From Cryobacterium sinapicolor (lineage in GTDB: Bacteria > Actinomycetota > Actinomycetes > Actinomycetales > Microbacteriaceae): a stretch of 54,331 nucleotides of DNA. Under the pieces are notes generated by a model that was not told the origin of the DNA, made no database searches, and was given only the letters and a program-made list of their open reading frames with translations. This document shows positions 45,376-54,331 of the stretch, piece after piece (position 1 is the stretch's first letter; each line of letters starts with the position of its first letter). Where the stretch lies: contig NZ_SOGQ01000087.1 in NCBI RefSeq assembly GCF_004403465.1, positions 313 to 54,643 on the forward strand, read 5' to 3'. Both the position numbers and the translations under genes were made by a program.

Positions 45376-46016
45376 TGGGCGATGCACCAACACCGGCAGA
45401 GGTCTGGACCGACCTGCAGCGCGGCAACGACCGGTTCGTGGGCGGCGAGCCGCAGCATCCGCGTCAGGACGTCGACCGCCGCGCCGAACTCGCCTTCGTG
45501 CAGACCCCCGACGCGGCCCTGTTCGGCTGCAGCGACTCCCGGCTGGCCGCCGAGATCATCTTCGACAAGGGCCTCGGCGACCTGTTCGTCGTGCGCAACG
45601 CCGGGCAGGTGATCTCCGACTCGGTGCTCGGCTCACTCGAATACGCCGTCGCCGTACTCCGGGTTCCGCTGATCCTCGTGCTCGGCCACGACGGCTGCGG
45701 GGCAGTGCGCGCCGCCATCGATTCCCAGGGCGCCGAGGCGCAGCCGCTGCCCGTGCACATTGCCCGGATCATCGAGAAGATCGTGCCGGCCGTTCGCCGG
45801 GTGGCCGGGTCGACGGATGCGACGCCCATCGATCCCGAGCAAATCGACGCCCTCGCCGTCGGCCGAGAACACCTCCGCGACACGGTGTCCGAACTGCTCG
45901 AGCGCTCCGAGATGATCAGCGCGGCCGTGGCAGAAGGTACATTGGCTATCGTCGGGGCGAACTACCGACTGCTCGAGGGCCGTGCCGTGCCTGACATCGT
46001 TGTCGGCGTGGTCTAG
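45372..46016 (+). CDS. Beta-class carbonic anhydrase
   Basis: A 214-residue zinc enzyme interconverting CO2 and bicarbonate. Zinc ligands are the Cys of [12 protein letters not shown] and the His and Cys of [12 protein letters not shown], with the Asp-Arg dyad in CSDSR intact. Two adjacent ATG codons (45372, 45375) are possible starts; the first overlaps the DUF4245 stop. It is the last gene of the xseA operon and lies 88 bp before fumC. Confidence 0.93.
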   Translation: MMGDAPTPAEVWTDLQRGNDRFVGGEPQHPRQDVDRRAELAFVQTPDAALFGCSDSRLAAEIIFDKGLGDLFVVRNAGQVISDSVLGSLEYAVAVLRVPLILVLGHDGCGAVRAAIDSQGAEAQPLPVHIARIIEKIVPAVRRVAGSTDATPIDPEQIDALAVGREHLRDTVSELLERSEMISAAVAEGTLAIVGANYRLLEGRAVPDIVVGVV

Positions 46017-46104
46017 CCGTTCAGCCCGTCCACGGCGCGCCCATCGGGCCGTCGCCGCGCGTTCCCGTACCGAAGAGATTCCCAACCGAAAGGTAATACA
46101 CACC

Positions 46105-47520
46105 GTGGTGGACATGACCGCTGAAGCCGAGTACCGGATCGAACATGACACGATGGGCGAGGTCCGGGTTCCGATCGCCGCCCTCTACGGGGCGCAGACG
46201 CAGCGGGCCGTCGAGAATTTCCCGATCTCAGGCTCCGTGCTGGAGCCCGCCCAGATCGCCGCGCTCGCCCGGATCAAGAAGTCCGCGGCCCTGGCGAACG
46301 CGAAGCTCGGGGTGCTCGACGTCGACATCGCCAACGCGATCGCCGCCGCGGCCGACGAGGTCACCACCGGCCGCTACGACTCCGAGTTCCCGATCGACGT
46401 CTACCAGACGGGCAGCGGAACCTCCTCGAATATGAACATGAACGAGGTCCTCGCGACCCTGGCGACCCGGAGCCTCGGCCGCCCGGTGCACCCGAACGAC
46501 CATGTGAACGCGTCCCAGTCTTCCAACGACGTGTTCCCGACATCCGTGCACCTCGCCGTCACGAGCGCCCTCATCGACGAGCTCATCCCGGCGCTCGACC
46601 ACCTGTCGGTCGCGCTCGAGGCCAAGGCCGAGCTGTGGGCCGGCGCCGTCAAGGCCGGCCGCACCCACCTGATGGATGCCACCCCGGTCACCCTCGGCCA
46701 GGAGTTCGGCGGCTACGCGCGGCAGATGCGCCTCGGCATCGAGCGCGTACGCACCGCGCTCCCCCGCGTCGCGGAAGTCCCCCTCGGCGGCACCGCGGTC
46801 GGCACCGGAATCAACACGCCCGCCGGATTCCCTCAGCTCGTGATCGAGCTGCTCGTCGAGGAAACCGAACTCCCGGTCACGGAGGCGCGCGACCACTTCG
46901 AGGCGCAGGCCAACCGGGACGGCCTGGTTGACGCATCCGGTGCCCTCCGCACCATAGCGGTCAGCCTGACCAAGATCTGCAACGACCTGCGCTGGATGGG
47001 CTCGGGCCCCAACACGGGCTTCGGCGAACTGAACATCCCCGACCTGCAGCCCGGCTCCTCGATCATGCCGGGCAAGGTGAACCCGGTGATCCCGGAGGCC
47101 GTGCTGATGGTCTGCTCGCGGGTGATCGGCAACGACGCCACCATCGCCTGGTCGGGCGCATCGGGCTCGTTCGAGCTCAACGTCGCCATCCCGGTGATGG
47201 GCACCGCCCTACTCGAGTCGATCCGACTGCTCTCGAACGCGACCCGCGTGCTCGCTGACAAAACCGTCGACGGCCTCACCGCGAACGTCGAGCGCGCCCG
47301 CGCGCTAGCCGAATCCTCCCCCGCCATCGTCACCCCGCTGAACCGGGTCATCGGGTACGAGGCCGCCGCCAAGGTGGCCAAGTACTCGGTTGCCGAGGGT
47401 GTGACCGTGCGCGAGTCCGTCATCGCACTCGGTTTCGTCGAACGCGGCGAGGTCACTCTCGAGCTGCTCGACACCGCCCTCGACGTGCTGAGCATGACCC
47501 GCCCGCCCCAGGCGAAGTAG
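46105..47520 (+). CDS. fumC: Class II fumarate hydratase
   Basis: About 471 residues. The fumarase/aspartase signature [11 protein letters not shown] is intact, as are [32 protein letters not shown] and [16 protein letters not shown]. It interconverts fumarate and malate in the TCA cycle. The start is uncertain among GTG 46105, GTG 46108 and ATG 46114, with AAAGG at about 46089; 46105 is chosen for spacing. It converges on the PhoH-like gene. Confidence 0.95.
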   Translation: MVDMTAEAEYRIEHDTMGEVRVPIAALYGAQTQRAVENFPISGSVLEPAQIAALARIKKSAALANAKLGVLDVDIANAIAAAADEVTTGRYDSEFPIDVYQTGSGTSSNMNMNEVLATLATRSLGRPVHPNDHVNASQSSNDVFPTSVHLAVTSALIDELIPALDHLSVALEAKAELWAGAVKAGRTHLMDATPVTLGQEFGGYARQMRLGIERVRTALPRVAEVPLGGTAVGTGINTPAGFPQLVIELLVEETELPVTEARDHFEAQANRDGLVDASGALRTIAVSLTKICNDLRWMGSGPNTGFGELNIPDLQPGSSIMPGKVNPVIPEAVLMVCSRVIGNDATIAWSGASGSFELNVAIPVMGTALLESIRLLSNATRVLADKTVDGLTANVERARALAESSPAIVTPLNRVIGYEAAAKVAKYSVAEGVTVRESVIALGFVERGEVTLELLDTALDVLSMTRPPQAK

Positions 47521-47534
47521 CCTGCTCCCTGCGC

Positions 47535-47592
47535 CGTTCCGGTCGAGAGTGCCCGTTCCGCTGGTCACTTTCGACCGGAACGGGCACTCTCG
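47535..47592. terminator. Hairpin with two alternative pairings between fumC and the PhoH-like gene
   Basis: CGAGAGTGCCCGTTCC (47544-47559) pairs perfectly with 47577-47592. Alternatively CGTTCCGGTCGA (47535-47546) pairs perfectly with 47571-47582. The two stems share bases and exclude one another. No T-tract is evident. Confidence 0.7.
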
Positions 47593-47621
47593 GGTGGCAG
47601 CCCAGGCGTATCCGGCTCGGG

Positions 47622-48971
47622 CTAGCGCACCTCGTTGCCCTCGAGCATCTCGGTGACGAGGGCGGCGATCGCGCTCCGCTCCGAGCGGGTGAGCGTCATG
47701 TGGGCGAAGAGCGGATGTCCCTTGAGCGTTTCGATCACCGACGCGACCCCGTCGAAACGGCCGACCCGCAGGTTGTCCCGCTGCGCCACATCGTGGGTCA
47801 GGACCACGCGCGAATTCTGGCCGATCCGGCTGAGCACCGTGAGCAGCACATTGCGTTCGAGCGACTGGGCCTCGTCCACGATCACGAAGGCGTCGTGCAG
47901 CGACCGGCCGCGGATGTGAGTGAGCGGCAGGACCTCGAGGATGCCGCGCTCGATGACCTCCTCCAGAACGTTCTCGGAGACGATGGCCCCGAGCGTGTCG
48001 AAGACCGCCTGGGCCCACGGGCTCATCTTCTCCGCGGCGTCGCCGGGAAGGTAGCCCAGTTCCTGGCCGCCGACCGCGTAGAGCGGACGGAAGACCATGA
48101 TCTTGCGGTGCTGCTGCCGTTCCAGCACGGCCTCGAGACCGGCGCAGAGGGCGAGTGCCGACTTGCCCGTCCCGGCCCGACCACCCAGCGACAGAATGCC
48201 GATCTCCGGGTCGAGAAGCAGGTCGATCGCGAGCCGCTGCTCCGCCGAGCGGCCCTTCAGGCCGAAGACGTCGCGGTCACCGCGCACGAGCTTCATTGCA
48301 CCGTTTCCCGTCACCCGGCCGAGGGCCGAGCCTCTGTCGGAGTGGATGACCAGGCCCGTGTTCACGGGCATGTCCTGCACGAGCCGCGTGTGCACGATCT
48401 CCTTGTCGTAGAGCTCGTCGATCAGATTGGACCCCAGGGTGATCTCGTCCATGCCGGTCCAGCCGGAGTCCACGGCGAGTTCGTGGCGGTACTCCTCCGC
48501 GGTGAGGCCGAGGGAGGCGGCTTTGACCCGCAGGGGCAGGTCCTTGGAGACGACGGTCACGTTCAGGCCGTCGTTGGCGAGGTTGAGGGCAACGGCGAGG
48601 ATGCGGGAGTCGTTGTCGCCAAGTTGCAGGCCGGAGGGCAGCACCGACATATTCGAGTGGTTGAGCTCGACCCGGAGGCTGCCGCCGTCGCCGACCGGGA
48701 TCGGGAAGTCCAGCCGTTCGTGCTTCACCCGCAGCTCGTCGAGGAGCCGCAGTGCCTGGCGGGCGAAGTACCCGATCTCCGGGTCGTTGCGCTTGGCCTC
48801 GAGTTCCGCGATCACCACGACGGGGAGCACGACGGCGTGCTCGGCGAATCGGAAGATCGCCTTGGGATCAGAGAGCAGAACGGAGGTGTCCAGAACGTAC
48901 GTGCACTCGGCCTGCCCCATCGCCGACGTGCTCCGGTTCGAACCCTTGTTGTCGAGCTGATTAGCGGTCAC
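47622..48971 (-). CDS. PIN-PhoH fusion ATPase (PhoH2-like)
   Basis: About 449 residues. The N-terminal PIN domain ([19 protein letters not shown], with Asp residues in [15 protein letters not shown]) is followed by a PhoH ATPase: Walker [17 protein letters not shown] and Walker [13 protein letters not shown]. Such fusions are proposed RNA helicase/RNases. GTG 48971 has GGGAG 5 nt upstream; further GTG codons just upstream (48974, 48977) are possible. The 185 bp to the next gene contain its promoter but no other gene. Confidence 0.9.
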   Translation of the reverse strand: MTANQLDNKGSNRSTSAMGQAECTYVLDTSVLLSDPKAIFRFAEHAVVLPVVVIAELEAKRNDPEIGYFARQALRLLDELRVKHERLDFPIPVGDGGSLRVELNHSNMSVLPSGLQLGDNDSRILAVALNLANDGLNVTVVSKDLPLRVKAASLGLTAEEYRHELAVDSGWTGMDEITLGSNLIDELYDKEIVHTRLVQDMPVNTGLVIHSDRGSALGRVTGNGAMKLVRGDRDVFGLKGRSAEQRLAIDLLLDPEIGILSLGGRAGTGKSALALCAGLEAVLERQQHRKIMVFRPLYAVGGQELGYLPGDAAEKMSPWAQAVFDTLGAIVSENVLEEVIERGILEVLPLTHIRGRSLHDAFVIVDEAQSLERNVLLTVLSRIGQNSRVVLTHDVAQRDNLRVGRFDGVASVIETLKGHPLFAHMTLTRSERSAIAALVTEMLEGNEVR

Positions 48972-49156
48972 AACCACTCCCACCCCGTGCCCCGTGAGGC
49001 ACAGATTGTGTTGGCGAGCGGCCACAGGGTTCTCGAGCCGTACTTATGTGGCCGTCTCGATCAGGCGCCATACCTGATGAGCCTGACGCTACTTACCCAC
49101 GCGCGCTAAGGGAAGAGCGACACGCCCATTCGAAACAGACGTTCACCAGGCCGTCG

Positions 49157-50278
49157 TCAGTAGGTCACGGCGGTGGCATACGAGGTGAACGCACCGCGCA
49201 GCATGTCGACCGTGTCCGGGCTGAGCGCCGCGTGGGTGCTGAGCCGCACGGTGCCGTTCCGGGTCGTCGCGCTCACCCCATGGTTGTGCAGCGCGATGCG
49301 CAACAGCGTGAGCTGGCCCGCCGGCGGTTCGAGCACCAGGATGCCCGCCCGTTCCCGGTCGTCCCGGGAGGAGACCACGGGCACGGCGAACTCGTCGGCC
49401 AGGTCGATCAACAGCGACACGTTCACGGCGATCGCGTCTTCGACGGCACGGATGCCGACGTCGGCGACCTCCTCGAGGGCGGCCGCGAACCGAGCCTGGG
49501 CGATGGCGTCGCCGTTGCTCACCCGGAACGCGTTCGCGCTGCGGCTCGGCGGCAACACCTCGTCCCACGGCTCGGCGACGTCGGTGCCGGCGAAACCGGA
49601 GAACACGGGGACAAGTCTTTCGACCGCCCGGTCGCTGAGAGCGAGGAACCCGGTGCCCCAGCCGGCCCTGACCCATTTCTGCCCGCCCGACGCGACGACG
49701 TCCGCGACCTCGTAGGGGACATCCACCGCACCGAAGCCCTGGATGGCGTCGACGATGAGCAGGCGGTCGCCGATGACCTGACGGATGCCCTCGAGGTCGA
49801 CGCGATGACCGGTGCGGGAGTCGACCAGGCAGACCGCCACGGCGGCCGTAGTCGGGGTGAGCTGTTCCCGGATCTGCCCGGGGGTGACCCGGCCGTGGTC
49901 GGTCTCCAGCCAGATCGGGGTGACCACCCGCAGCGCCTCCGCCGCGCGCACGGCCGCGAACGGGACCGATGGGAAGTCGCCCGCGGAGAGCAGCACCGCC
50001 CCGGTGAGGCCGAACATGGCCTGCATGACGCCGGTCGTGGTGTTCGGCTCGGAGACGATCTGGTCGGGGCGGAAGCCGGTGGCCCGGGCCACCGCGGCGC
50101 GCAGCCGTTCGTCCTGCGTCTGGAAGTGGTCCAGGCTGCCGAACCGGGCCCGTGAGAGCACCTCGGTCTGGCCGAGGGTTTCGGCGACCACTCCCGCCGA
50201 CAACGGACCGATCCGGGCGTAGTCGAGGTATCCGGGATCCGCTATGAACCCGTCGAGGAAGCGGTCGAGGGCCGTCAT
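49157..50278 (-). CDS. PLP-dependent aminotransferase class V-fold enzyme
   Basis: A 373-residue fold-type I enzyme. The PLP lysine is in VVASGGQKWVRAGWGTGFL, with the phosphate-site Asp in LLIVDAIQGFGAVD. It resembles cysteine desulfurase/kynureninase-like class V proteins, but the substrate is not identifiable: the NifS active-site Cys loop is absent. It starts 9 bp after uppS and is probably co-transcribed with it. Confidence 0.85.
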   Translation of the reverse strand: MTALDRFLDGFIADPGYLDYARIGPLSAGVVAETLGQTEVLSRARFGSLDHFQTQDERLRAAVARATGFRPDQIVSEPNTTTGVMQAMFGLTGAVLLSAGDFPSVPFAAVRAAEALRVVTPIWLETDHGRVTPGQIREQLTPTTAAVAVCLVDSRTGHRVDLEGIRQVIGDRLLIVDAIQGFGAVDVPYEVADVVASGGQKWVRAGWGTGFLALSDRAVERLVPVFSGFAGTDVAEPWDEVLPPSRSANAFRVSNGDAIAQARFAAALEEVADVGIRAVEDAIAVNVSLLIDLADEFAVPVVSSRDDRERAGILVLEPPAGQLTLLRIALHNHGVSATTRNGTVRLSTHAALSPDTVDMLRGAFTSYATAVTY

Positions 50279-50287
50279 GGGATGCTC

Positions 50288-51073
50288 CTACCCGCCGAAA
50301 CGACGGTGGCGGCGGGCGAAGTCGCGCAGGGCGCGCAGGAAGTCAACCTGGCGGAGGTCGGGCCCGAGCGCCTCCACGAAATAGAACTCACTGTGTGCGC
50401 TCTGCCAGAGCATGAAGTCGCTGATGCGCTGCTCCCCCGACGTGCGGATGACCAGGTCCGGGTCGGGCTGCCCGCTGGTGTACAGGTGCGCGCCGATCAG
50501 GTCCGGGGTCAGCGTCTCGGCGAGGTCATCGAGCCTGCCGCCGTTCGCGAGATGTGCGCCCACGATGCTCCGCATCGCGTCGGTGATCTCGGTGCGCCCG
50601 CCGTAGCCGACGGCGAGGTTGATGTGCAGCCCCTTCTTGCGTGCCGTGCGCGCTTCCGCGGCGTCCAGCGCCGCCACCAGCGGTTCAGGCAACCCGGCCT
50701 TGGAGCCGACCTGTTGCACGCGCCAGTCACGGAACCGGGACAGCTCCTCCGCGAGCTTCGCGATAATCTTCGTCAGCTCCGCGAGCTCTCCGCTCGGCCG
50801 GTTGGTGAGGTTGTCGGAGGACAGCAAATAGAGCGTGACGACGGAGATACCGAGGTCGTCACACCATTTGAGGAACTCCCGCATCTTGGCGGCGCCGGCG
50901 CGATGCCCGTGAGCGGCGGAGTCGAACCCGAGCTGTTTGGCCCAGCGCCGGTTGCCGTCGATGATCATGGCGACGTGGTGCGGGAGCACATCCGGCGTCA
51001 GCCCACGACGAAGGCGACGCTGGTAGACCCCGTAGAGGATGCCGCGCGCCCAAGGAACTTCCCGTTTCTGCAC
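50288..51073 (-). CDS. uppS: Isoprenyl (undecaprenyl/decaprenyl) diphosphate synthase, cis type
   Basis: A 261-residue cis-prenyltransferase with the signature HHVAMIIDGNRRWAKQLGF, SSDNLTNRP and the C-terminal DLVIRTSGEQRISDFMLWQ, QSAHSEFYF. It makes the long-chain polyprenyl carrier for peptidoglycan and glycolipid export. The GTG start at 51073 lies 6 nt from TAGCGT, again pointing to a leaderless mRNA. It is divergent by 70 bp from the hemolysin III gene. Confidence 0.94.
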   Translation of the reverse strand: MQKREVPWARGILYGVYQRRLRRGLTPDVLPHHVAMIIDGNRRWAKQLGFDSAAHGHRAGAAKMREFLKWCDDLGISVVTLYLLSSDNLTNRPSGELAELTKIIAKLAEELSRFRDWRVQQVGSKAGLPEPLVAALDAAEARTARKKGLHINLAVGYGGRTEITDAMRSIVGAHLANGGRLDDLAETLTPDLIGAHLYTSGQPDPDLVIRTSGEQRISDFMLWQSAHSEFYFVEALGPDLRQVDFLRALRDFARRHRRFGG

Positions 51074-51143
51074 ACAGTTACGCTAGCCCACTCGAGAGCG
51101 TCGTGTACCGCGAGCGGCATGCACGCTGTCGTATTCTTGCTGC

Positions 51144-51845
51144 ATGGCCTCAGCGGATGACATCCCCAACCTGCCGTTGTTCGAGGACGACCTGCCGCCG
51201 CAGCTGGACGTCAAGCCCACCTGGAGGGGCTGGATCCACGCGGGCACGTTCCCGGTCACGATTGTGGCCGGGGTTGTACTGCTCCTGGCGGCCGAGGGCA
51301 GCGCGGCATTCTGGAGTTCGCTCGTATTCGTGCTCAGCTCTATGCTGCTGTTCGGCAATTCGGCTCTGTACCACCGGTTCGACTGGGGTCCCCGCACGAA
51401 GGTCGTCCTCAAGCGGATCGACCACGCCAACATCTTCCTGCTGATCGCGGGCTCCTACACGCCGATCGCCGTGCTGGCCCTGCCGCCCGCGAAGTCCACT
51501 CTGCTGCTGTCGCTGGTCTGGGGCGGCGCCATCCTGGGAATCGCCTTCCGGGTGTTCTGGATCCACGCCCCGCGCTGGCTCTACGTTCCGCTGTACCTGG
51601 CACTCGGCTGGGGCGCGTTGATGTTCATCATCGACTTCTTCCAGGCGAACGCCGCGATGATGACGCTGATCGTGATCGGCGGGCTCTGCTACTCCGTCGG
51701 CGCCGTCATCTACGGCATGAAGCGGCCGAACCCGCTGCCGGGCGTGTTCGGCTTCCACGAGATCTTTCACACCCTGACCGTGGTGGCCTTCCTCTGCCAC
51801 TGGGCGGCGATCATGATCATCGCGACGACCCCGCTCTACCCGTAG
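51144..51845 (+). CDS. PAQR-family hemolysin III-like membrane protein
   Basis: A 233-residue protein with seven helices and the metal-site motifs of the PAQR/hemolysin III family: GNSALYHRF, RIDHANIFLLIAGSYTPIA, and GFHEIFHTLTVVA with terminal His CHWAA. Some relatives are membrane hydrolases; none is assigned here. The ATG follows TATTCT by 6 nt (leaderless). It converges on a small membrane-protein gene with a 24-bp gap. Confidence 0.9.
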   Translation: MASADDIPNLPLFEDDLPPQLDVKPTWRGWIHAGTFPVTIVAGVVLLLAAEGSAAFWSSLVFVLSSMLLFGNSALYHRFDWGPRTKVVLKRIDHANIFLLIAGSYTPIAVLALPPAKSTLLLSLVWGGAILGIAFRVFWIHAPRWLYVPLYLALGWGALMFIIDFFQANAAMMTLIVIGGLCYSVGAVIYGMKRPNPLPGVFGFHEIFHTLTVVAFLCHWAAIMIIATTPLYP

Positions 51846-51869
51846 AGCGGGCTGTCCAGCGGTTTCGAG

Positions 51870-52130
51870 CTAGTCCTTGTCGGCGCCGTCGGCTTCGGCA
51901 GCGTCCTGTGCGGCCATCTCCGCCTGGAGACGCTCCTGGATCTCGGCGCGGTACGTGTTGCGGCGCACGCGGCGGGCCATGTCCATAGCCAGCAGCACCG
52001 CTCCCACGGCGACCAGGGCGATCGCTACGAAGCCTTCCGGCCCCGGCGTCACGGTGTTCGGGTCGAATTCCGGCGAGGGGGTGGCGGCCAGGACGATGCT
52101 CACGAGGGGAGCGAGGATCAGGGCGCTCAC
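51870..52130 (-). CDS. Small single-helix membrane protein, downstream partner of mca
   Basis: An 86-residue protein: signal-like hydrophobic N-terminus (SALILAPLVSIVLAATPSPE), a second helix (GFVAIALVAVGAVLLAMDMA), and an acidic/basic C-terminal coil (RAEIQERLQAEMAAQDAAEA). The ATG overlaps the mca stop by 4 bp, so it is co-translated with mca, as often seen in this family of actinobacteria. The function is unknown. Confidence 0.75.
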   Translation of the reverse strand: MSALILAPLVSIVLAATPSPEFDPNTVTPGPEGFVAIALVAVGAVLLAMDMARRVRRNTYRAEIQERLQAEMAAQDAAEADGADKD

Positions 52131-52990
52131 GAGTCGTGCCGGATTCCGGCGAAGAGGTCGGCTTCAGGCATCACGGTGTCCACTTTCGATTCGACGAGTT
52201 GGAAGTCTTCGTAAGGCCACGCCTCACGGATGAGGTCGTTCGGCCAAAAGAAGAAACTGCTGGTGGGGGCGACCTGGCTCGCGTGCGCCCGCAGCGCCGC
52301 GTCCCGCACCTCGAGGAAGTCCCCGACGGGCACGTGGGTCGTGGCCAGCTTCGGGTAGTCCTTCATCCATTCCCGAGCGGCACCGAGCGGCTCCAGCAGG
52401 GGCGAATCGGGCTCCGTGATGCTCAGTTCGAGGAACATGGCGTCGACGCGTTCGAGGTTGAAAATCCGGTCGTAGTAGAGCTTGTCGATCTGCCAGGGCT
52501 CACCGGCATCCGGGTACCGGGTCGGATCGGCGGCGGCCCGGTAGGCCTCCATCGACACGTCGTGGCAGCGGATGTGGTCGGGATGCGGGTAGCCGCCCTT
52601 CTCGTCGTAGGTCACCAGGACCTGCGGACGGAATTCGCGGATCAGCCGCACGACGGGTTCGGCGGAGATGGCCACCGGGATGTCCGCGAAGGAGTTCGGG
52701 GGTACCGAACCGTCTTCGTTCATCCCGGAGTCCTCGTAGCCGAGCCACCGGTGCTCCACGCCGAGGACCCGCTGAGCCTCGGCCATCTCCAGTCGGCGCA
52801 GTCCCGGGAGATCGCGTTCGGCCAGCGCGTGACCGAGCAGGGCCTCGTTCAGGATGCTTCCCCGTTCGCCGCCCGTGCAGCTCAGAATCAGCACTTCGGC
52901 GCCGAGGCTCCGGTAGTGGGCATAGGTCGCAGCACCCTTGCTCGACTCGTCGTCGGGATGGGCGTGCACCGCCAAGAGGCGCAGCGTCAT
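52127..52990 (-). CDS. mca: Mycothiol S-conjugate amidase
   Basis: A 287-residue LmbE/PIG-L zinc amidase. The metal motifs are AVHAHPDDESSKGA and GGYPHPDHIRCHD, and the ELS-HAS-type C-terminal region (ALRAHASQVAPTSSFFFW) distinguishes Mca from the deacetylase MshB. It cleaves mycothiol-toxin conjugates so mercapturic acids can be exported, which also indicates that the organism makes mycothiol. GAGGAG precedes the ATG. Confidence 0.92.
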   Translation of the reverse strand: MTLRLLAVHAHPDDESSKGAATYAHYRSLGAEVLILSCTGGERGSILNEALLGHALAERDLPGLRRLEMAEAQRVLGVEHRWLGYEDSGMNEDGSVPPNSFADIPVAISAEPVVRLIREFRPQVLVTYDEKGGYPHPDHIRCHDVSMEAYRAAADPTRYPDAGEPWQIDKLYYDRIFNLERVDAMFLELSITEPDSPLLEPLGAAREWMKDYPKLATTHVPVGDFLEVRDAALRAHASQVAPTSSFFFWPNDLIREAWPYEDFQLVESKVDTVMPEADLFAGIRHDS

Positions 52991-53060
52991 GAAACTCCTC
53001 AGAAATGCCAGATAACCTTGACACTAAGACTAATCGTTGATCTATGAGTGTGGAGTCTGA

Positions 53061-53462
53061 GTGGCCCTGAGCAGCAACCTCGACACACGGTACGGGCGCG
53101 CCCCGAACCGTGGCACGAGAGACCGCCGCGTTCTGTTCGTCGCCGCCGGCTCCCTCGCGGCTCTCCTCCTGGGCTTCGTGGTCTGGGTGGGACTGGGGGC
53201 GTCCGAGCCTCTGATCGAGACTCGGGACATCCGTCACAGCATCATCGACGCGAACACCGTAAATGTCACCTTCGAGGCGTCCATCCCGGTCGGCCGTACC
53301 GCCAGCTGCGCGGTTCAGGCGCTCAACGAGAGCTTCACGGTCGTCGGCTGGAAGGTTCTCGACCTGCCCGCCAGCACCGTGTATTCACGGTCGACGACAA
53401 CGGATGTGCGCACCACCGAGCAGAGCAACACCGGATTGATTTACCGCTGTTGGCTGACCTAG
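53061..53462 (+). CDS. DUF4307 membrane-anchored protein
   Basis: A 133-residue protein with a short basic cytoplasmic start (LDTRYGRAPNRGTRDRR), one membrane helix (VLFVAAGSLAALLLGFVVWV) and an extracytoplasmic domain with two Cys (SCAVQALNESFTVVGWKVL, IYRCWLT). This matches DUF4307, normally located between mca and greA in actinobacteria, as here. GTG 53061 has GGAG upstream. Confidence 0.9.
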   Translation: MALSSNLDTRYGRAPNRGTRDRRVLFVAAGSLAALLLGFVVWVGLGASEPLIETRDIRHSIIDANTVNVTFEASIPVGRTASCAVQALNESFTVVGWKVLDLPASTVYSRSTTTDVRTTEQSNTGLIYRCWLT

Positions 53463-53568
53463 AATGATGAATTCGCCCTGACGTGATCGTCGGGGCGTCC
53501 GTTGTATGGCTGCGGGTTCACCGCACAAGCATCGAACGAGCACGAACAAGCATGAGGAGATTCCACCC

Positions 53569-54060
53569 ATGACTACCGAAACCACGGTCACCTGGCTGAC
53601 GCAGGAGGCCTACGACCGTCTCGCGGCGGAGTTGGAAACGCTCAGCACCGTCGGGCGCGTCGAGATCGCGAAGAAGATCGAGTCGGCTCGAGAAGAAGGT
53701 GACCTCAAGGAGAACTCGGGTTACCACGCGGCCAAGGACGAGCAGGGCAAAATGGAGGCCCGCATCCGCACCCTCGTTCTGCTGCTGCGCAACGCCGAGG
53801 TCGGCCATGCACCCCAGAGCAGGGGCGTCGTCGAGCCGGGCACCGTGATCACGGCCACGATCGCCGGCGACGAGACCCGGTTCCTGATCGGCAGCCGCGA
53901 GATCGCCGGCGACAGCGACCTCGACGTCTTCAGCGAGCAGAGCCCGCTCGGCACCGCAATCATCGGCCTCTCTGTCGGCGCGAAAACGTCGTACGTGACG
54001 CCCACCGGCAAGGAGATCGCCGTCGAGATCTTCCTCGTGGAGACGTGGACCGGCAACTAG
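53569..54060 (+). CDS. greA: Transcription elongation factor GreA
   Basis: A 163-residue two-domain protein: an N-terminal antiparallel coiled coil with the acidic tip motif AREEGDLKENSGYHAAKDEQ, and an FKBP-like C-terminal domain (LGTAIIGLSVGAKTSYVTPTGK). It enters the RNA polymerase secondary channel and rescues backtracked complexes by transcript cleavage. GAGGAGA lies 7 nt before the ATG at 53569. An upstream in-frame start would add 21 unusual residues. Confidence 0.93.
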   Translation: MTTETTVTWLTQEAYDRLAAELETLSTVGRVEIAKKIESAREEGDLKENSGYHAAKDEQGKMEARIRTLVLLLRNAEVGHAPQSRGVVEPGTVITATIAGDETRFLIGSREIAGDSDLDVFSEQSPLGTAIIGLSVGAKTSYVTPTGKEIAVEIFLVETWTGN

Positions 54061-54086
54061 CCGTATCCGCTCTCGCTCCCCCGTTC

Positions 54087-54121
54087 ACGATGAGCCCCGC
54101 CTGACGGCGAGGCTCATTGTG
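54087..54121 (+). terminator. Hairpin downstream of greA
   Basis: ATGAGCC (54090-54096) and GGCTCAT (54111-54117) surround an inner CGCC-TGAC-GGCG stem; CAC and GTG extend the outer stem with one G-U pair. It begins 26 bp after the greA stop. Confidence 0.7.
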
Positions 54122-54189
54122 TCGTTCAAGGACCGCCGGATCTCGTGCACGAGCGTGCCGGAAACACGTCCGGGGCGACCGGCGCCGAA

Positions 54190-54233
54190 CCAATTCGACG
54201 GAGATTCTGTCGAAAAGGGTGGTTTTCGGGCGA
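54190..54233. repeat. Intergenic palindromic repeat, copy e (left half only)
   Basis: AATTCGACGGAGATTCTG matches the left arm of copies a-d. The copy stops after about 44 nt at 54234, where other copies continue to a right arm. No right arm lies within the remaining 98 bp. Confidence 0.75.
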
Positions 54234-54331
54234 TGTCAAGCTGACTGGAGTCACTTGGGTTAGTTTGTGGCGGTTTCGTCGGCGAGGTGATTGATCCCGA
54301 CGAGGCTGGCTGGTGCGGGTGTTGTTGGTCG
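54234..54331 (-). mobile_element. Possible end of an insertion sequence (edge of window)
   Basis: Sequence from TGTCAAGCTGACTGG at 54234 replaces the expected second half of repeat copy e. On the minus strand a reading frame runs from the window edge to a TAA at 54260-54262 (ending GINHLADETATN). A TG-starting end followed closely by a gene's 3' end fits an IS21-like element, but too little is present to identify it. Confidence 0.3.

Overview
The window is about 54 kb of GC-rich DNA from an actinobacterium, most likely Microbacteriaceae. Evidence for that placement: mycothiol S-conjugate amidase, actinobacterial-type DapD/DapE, DUF222, DUF3117, DUF4245, DUF4307 and DUF6264-like proteins, a fused two-domain peptide ABC ATPase, an actinorhodopsin-like proton pump, and many leaderless starts in which a -10 hexamer lies exactly 6 nt before ATG or GTG. 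Most of it is ordinary chromosomal housekeeping sequence. No tRNA, rRNA, CRISPR array, prophage or complete transposon was recognised.

Layout. 0-1 kb: 5' end of a DUF222 gene with a near-consensus promoter, then a repeat-rich intergenic region and a DUF3117 gene. 1-7.7 kb: a PIG-V-like membrane protein, dapE and dapD (divergent, 17 bp apart), gltA, dapC and fdxA. 7.7-11.6 kb: a membrane protein with a degenerate PIG-L-like domain, then an iron-uptake locus with a DtxR/IdeR-type operator in which the permease gene efeU is reduced to a frameshifted 3' remnant while efeO and efeB are intact. 11.9-20.1 kb: typA and a peptide ABC transporter operon ending in a truncated second binding-protein gene. 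20.3-26.5 kb: DUF393 and CPBP genes, then the glycine cleavage operon gcvT-gcvH-gcvP behind a tandem glycine riboswitch. 26.6-31.6 kb: an HTH-only LysR-like protein, a photolyase-like protein whose two domains appear in reversed order, a rhodopsin proton pump, and small repair and RNA-processing genes. 31.6-35.9 kb: an accessory array of three paralogous lipoprotein genes interspersed with copies of the 3' end of ychF. 35.9-54 kb: ychF, rmuC, glpX, fba, ispH, xseAB, carbonic anhydrase, fumC, a PIN-PhoH ATPase, an aminotransferase, uppS, a hemolysin III family protein, mca and greA. At the right edge an intergenic palindrome is cut off by what may be the end of an insertion sequence.

The least ordinary signals are: (1) the ychF 3'-end fossil/lipoprotein array at 31.6-35.9 kb; (2) a family of about 85-bp intergenic palindromes with core AATTCGACGGAGATT, always downstream of genes; (3) the apparently circularly permuted photolyase/cryptochrome beside a carotenoid-antenna-capable rhodopsin; (4) loss of efeU with its iron operator kept; and (5) a dispersed repeat that has entered the coding sequence of gcvP. 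All functional calls rest on reading the sequence; no database search was run.
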